Below are positions 59,859-64,000 of a stretch of DNA of 64,000 nt, piece by piece (within the stretch, counting starts at the first letter, position 1; every line of letters begins with the position of its first letter). The stretch covers positions 10,472,001-10,536,000 of the forward strand of contig NC_003070.9 of assembly GCF_000001735.4 (NCBI RefSeq), given 5' to 3'. Source of the DNA: Arabidopsis thaliana (lineage: Eukaryota > Streptophyta > Magnoliopsida > Brassicales > Brassicaceae). The notes below the pieces were generated by a model that saw only the letters and a list, made by a program, of their open reading frames with translations, ran no database searches and was not told where the DNA came from. Both the position numbers and the translations under genes were made by a program.

Positions 59859-62800
59859 GACAATTAAGGATGAGGAGGGAATGATTTATCGGGGTGACAA
59901 AGAGATAGGGTTCATGCTCAGGAGTTCTTTACAAAGGTTTATGAGAGCAATGGTCGTCCTGTTTCAATCATTGATTTTGCGGATTTCAAACCTACAGTGA
60001 CAGAGCAAATAAATGACGATCTCACAAAGGACTTCAGTGATTTGGAAATTTATAACGACATTTGTCATATAGGAGATGACAAAGCACCGGGTCCTGATGG
60101 TCTAACAGCTCGTTTCTATAAGTTTTGTTGGGAGATAGTTGGTCCGGATGTGATAAAAGAGGTTAAAATTTTTTTCAGGACATCATACATGAAACAATCA
60201 ATAAATCACACAAATATATGTATGATACCTAAAATTACAAACCCTGAAACATTTTCTGACTATCGCCCCATTGCATTATGTAATGTTCTCTACAAGATTA
60301 TTTCTAAATGTCTTGTAGAACGACTAAAAGGCCATCTAGATGCAATTGTTTCAGACTCTCAGGCTGCCTTTATCCCGGGAAGGTTAGTTAATGATAACGT
60401 CATGATCGCACACGAAATGATGCACTCTCTGAAAACAAGGAAACGAGTCTCTCAATCCTATATGGCGGTTAAGACAGATGTGAGCAAGGCGTATGATAGA
60501 GTGGAGTAGAATTTTTTGGAGACAACGATGAGACTATTTGGTTTTAGCGAGACATGGATCAAATGGATAATGGGAGCAGTGAAATCAGTCAACTACTCAG
60601 TTTTAGTGAATAGCATACCTCATGGCACAATTCAACCACAACGTGGAATAAGACAAGGAGATCCCTTATCTCCATATCTCTTCATTCTATGTGTTGATAT
60701 ACTAAGCCATCTTATTAAAAACAGAGTAGCGGAAGGGGATATTCGAGGTATCCGAATTGGTAATGGTGTTCCTGGTGTTACTCATCTACAATTTGCGGAC
60801 GACTCTCTTTTTTTCTGCCAATCTAATGTCCGAAACTGCCAAGCTTTAAAGGATGTCTTTGATGTTTATAAGTACTATTCGGGCCAAAAAATTAATATGT
60901 CCAAATCAATGATAACGTTTGGTTCACGAGTACATGGCACCACTCAAAATCGTCTCAAAAACATTCTTGGTATTCAAAGTCATGGTGGAGGTGGAAAATA
61001 TCTTAGGCTCCCGGAGCAATTTGGGCGGAAAAAACGAGACATGTTCAACTATATCATTGAAAGAGTAAAGAAACGAACATCCAGTTGGAGTGCGAAATAT
61101 TTATCACCGGCAGGAAAAGAAATTATGTTAAAATCAGTGGCGGTGTATGCAATGTCTTGCTTCAAATTACCATTGAATATCGTTTCGGAGATTGAAGCTC
61201 TCTTAATGAATTTTTGGTGGGAAAAGAATGCAAAAAAAAAGGGGAATACCATGGATAGCTTGGAAGAGATTACAATACTCGAAAAAGGAAGGTGGTTTAG
61301 GGTTTAGAGATTTGGCTAAATTCAATGATGCTTTACTTGCAAAACAAGTATGGCGGATCATTAACAACCCAAATTCTTTATTTGCCCGAATAATGAAAGC
61401 AAGATACTTTAGAGAAGACTATTCTTGACGCTAAAAGGCAGAGATATCAATCTTACGGATGGACTTCTATGCTTGCGGGTTTAGATGTAATTAAAAAAGG
61501 AAGCAGATTCATTGTCGGAGATGGCAAAACCATTCGAATCAGTCAAGATAATTTTGTTGCATCGCACCCTCCACGACCTCTTAACGTCGTCACTCCTACG
61601 TTGGATACCACGGTGGATACGTTAATCTCAACTCATGGTTCGCATAGGTATTGGAACGTACATCTCATTTCTCAGCTTGTTAATCCCGACGACCACCGTT
61701 TTGTTATGAACCATCATCTTTCCAGGACAGTGCATCAAGATAAGCTAGTTTGGAACTACTCTCCTTCTGGGGATTATACAGTTAAGTTCGGGTACTGGTT
61801 TCTCTTTAATGACCCAACGAATATTCAAGTTAGACCAGCGGTGCCTTATGGTTCAGTGGAAATTAAGAACAAGCTTTGGAAACTCCCTATTATTCCAAAA
61901 ATCAAGTACATGCTTTGGCGTACAATTTCAAAAGCATTACCAACACGCTCACGACTTCTCACTCGAGGAATGGACATCGATCCACACTGCCCCAGATGCC
62001 CAACTGAAGAAGAGACGATAAACCATGTATTATTTACGTGTCCTTATGCTGCGTCGATTTGGAGCCTATCAAACTTCCCTTGGTTACCGGGTCATACTTT
62101 CTCTCAAGACACAGAGGAGAAAATTTCTTTCCTTATCAATTCGTTTTCAAGCAATACTCTTAATACAGAGCAAAGGTTAGCCCCATTTTGGCTCATATGG
62201 AGGTTATGGAAAGCACGCAATAATCTTGTGTTTAATAAGTTCAATGAAAGTTGCTCAAGGGTTGTGACACAAACTGAAGCAAAAGTCAATGAATGGTTAC
62301 AAAATGTGAACCGAAGAGAGGAAGCTTCCGATTTAACACGATCATCGCACAGGGCAAACGTGCGGTGGAAGAAACCGGTGTTTCCTTTAGTAAAGTGCAA
62401 CTTCAATGCGGGTTTCACGGGTAATAATACTCAGAGAACAGGAGGGTGGATCATACGTGATCATGCGGGATTAGCGAAGGCTTGAGGATCATCAATAGTC
62501 CAAAACGTTACCACTGCTTTGGAAGCTGAGACAAAAGCGCTATTAATCGCAATGCAACAAGCATGGGTACGAGGGTATAAGTGTGTTCAATTCGAAGGTG
62601 ATTGTGAGATCCTTATTAAAGCAATCAATGGTGCAACTTCTAGATGTGAAATAACCAGTCTTCTCCGAAATGTGGATTTTTGGGCATCAAGATTTTCTAA
62701 TGTGGTTTTCACTTTCACAAATAGACTCTGTAATAATACTGCTCACCTCTTAGCTTCTCCACTTAATTCGTGTTACATGTTTCAATCGAATTCTGGTTAT

Positions 62801-62873
62801 CAGCCACTTTGGCTCAAGAACTCTCTTTGTAAAGATTTACTCATATAAATAAATTCTGTTTGTTGGAAAAAAC
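59859..62873 (+). mobile_element. 5'-truncated L1-type LINE with RNase H
   Basis: An 18-bp direct repeat AAAAAAAATTGTTAAAGT flanks it (59841-59858 and 62874-62891), and an A-rich tail ends it. Only ORF2 remains. It enters upstream of the reverse-transcriptase domain (DKAPGPDGL, FSDYRPIALCNVLYKI, RGIRQGDPLSPYLF, FADD box at about 60,790). A zf-RVT motif follows (CPRCPTEEETINHVLFTCPY, about 61,990), then an RNase H-like domain (EAETKALLIA, FEGDCEIL). The first RNase H Asp is Asn here (NFNAGF). In-frame stops at 60507-60509 and 62483-62485, and frameshifts near 61,230 and 61,423, make it dead. Endonuclease and ORF1 are missing. Confidence 0.93.
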
Positions 62874-62891
62874 AAAAAAAATTGTTAAAGT

Positions 62892-64000
62892 TAATACACT
62901 TGCAATTCAAAAATAAAGTGGCAGTAACTAAAATGACTCATCTTCTTTACATATTAAGTTATCTCCCATCTTATTCCCAACTTAGGATTTAGTACTAAAT
63001 TGTTTCCCCCGAATCATTTGCCGAACTCAAAGAATCCTATATAGTCTAGCCAAAAATATTGAGAAACAATGTAATGCAATCTTCAAAAAGCTTATGATCA
63101 GTATTCAGTAGATTAAAGATTCATATGATTGCAATATCAAAATCATATGATTTATACATAGGTAATGTAGCTAAGTTAGGAGGAGGACGGGCATTGGTGA
63201 TTTATTTTTAATAGAAAGGAGAGTGATGAGAAATTAATTATGTCCTAATGATTGTAAAAGATGGGTGCACCAATTATTTGCGAATGCTGCGAGAACGTGG
63301 AAATGAACAGGGTGAGGATAAGGATGTTTCTATTTCTGTATTATTTATTTTTATGAAAAGTAAAATAAAATAAACGTGTAAGAAAGCTGGCCTTGGGCCT
63401 CTTTGATGGGTAGGCTTTATTCTTCAACATCACCATCCTCACTCCTACGGTTTCCTTGTGCATAGGGGATTCATTTTTTTTTACTCATTTCTAAAACCAT
63501 GAAAAAAATAAAGTGGTGCAGATTTATTTGGTGGTCTTTAGACAAGAGATCCAATCATTTTCCTCCATAGATCTCTACTATAAGGTTTTTTTTACCGGTG
63601 ATTATTAGTTAGGCGTTCAAATTGGCAAAATGTTTTTCAGTGTTTACAAAACTTGAAGAATAATTTAGGTTTCCATTTAAAATTCTTCCAATTATCCAAA
63701 CAAACCAAAAAGATAAAGAGTACAGAAAGTATTCACAAGATCTTGATTCACAAAATCTCAAGATCTTAATTAGCTTTTTGACCCAAAAATATAATCTTTT
63801 TATAGGGTCATTGTGATCCTAAGTATATGATAATTCTTTACATACATATGTGCATAGGGGCCGCGTGGGTTACTTGAACCAACAAATTAGCTCTCTTGTA
63901 TTTGTATAAACCAAGCAATTTTTAAATTCTAAAATTATATTTTGAAAAGTGAAAGAAGATACACTTTTTACCAACCGAACAAGTCTAACTGAACCAAACC
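62892..64000. other. Right edge, no gene recognised
   Basis: AT-rich. It includes text such as GGGCCTCTTTGATGGG near 63,395 (a site II-like GGGCC), but no coding sequence in the window. It may be the upstream region of the next gene outside the window. Confidence 0.4.

Overview
The window is nuclear DNA of a dicot plant, and I recognise it as Arabidopsis thaliana chromosome 1, the stretch from the clustered LHCB1 (CAB) genes to the group II maturase gene nMAT1 and the DUF538 gene next to it. The basis is the order and exact predicted lengths of the proteins, the plant-type introns, and Arabidopsis repeat families. AGI and gene names are from memory; no search was run.

Genes fill positions 1-44,350. 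Three intronless LHCB1 genes come first: CAB3 and CAB2 on the minus strand and CAB1 on the plus strand. They encode identical mature antenna proteins, and each has a light/clock-type promoter. Next is NRPA2, the second-largest subunit of RNA polymerase I (27 exons, minus), whose exons I rebuilt to a 1178-residue protein. It includes a U12-type AT-AC intron. After a 5-kb gap with an Emigrant-like MITE comes bHLH144/SACL2 with its conserved spliced uORF. Then follow an S26 signal-peptidase-like gene, the type I MADS gene AGL64, ribosomal protein L18a, a small L18ae-family membrane protein, a possible micropeptide, a DUF642 wall protein, prefoldin 6 (with a GC-AG intron), the GH47 mannosidase MNS3, nMAT1 and a DUF538 gene. 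These are mostly housekeeping genes. The only evident functional cluster is the LHCB1 trio.

From 44,350 to the end I see no intact host gene. The DNA is AT-rich and holds transposon remains: a degenerate Ty1/copia RNase H region, a LINE zinc-finger relic, and a ~5-kb non-autonomous Helitron. The Helitron carries a hAT-like element (8-bp target duplication) and a Mutator-like element (9-bp duplication) nested inside it. Both nested elements are rich in TTTCCCGCC, the consensus E2F site; one carries it as a 28-bp minisatellite. A 5'-truncated L1-type LINE with an 18-bp target duplication follows. Smaller foldback elements lie upstream of prefoldin 6 and between AGL64 and RPL18a.

I found no wholly new biological system. 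The points most worth a second look are the E2F-site-bearing nested transposons, the U12 intron and a second stop-free intron in NRPA2, the 0.8-kb foldback in the prefoldin 6 promoter, and the lost YADD box of nMAT1.
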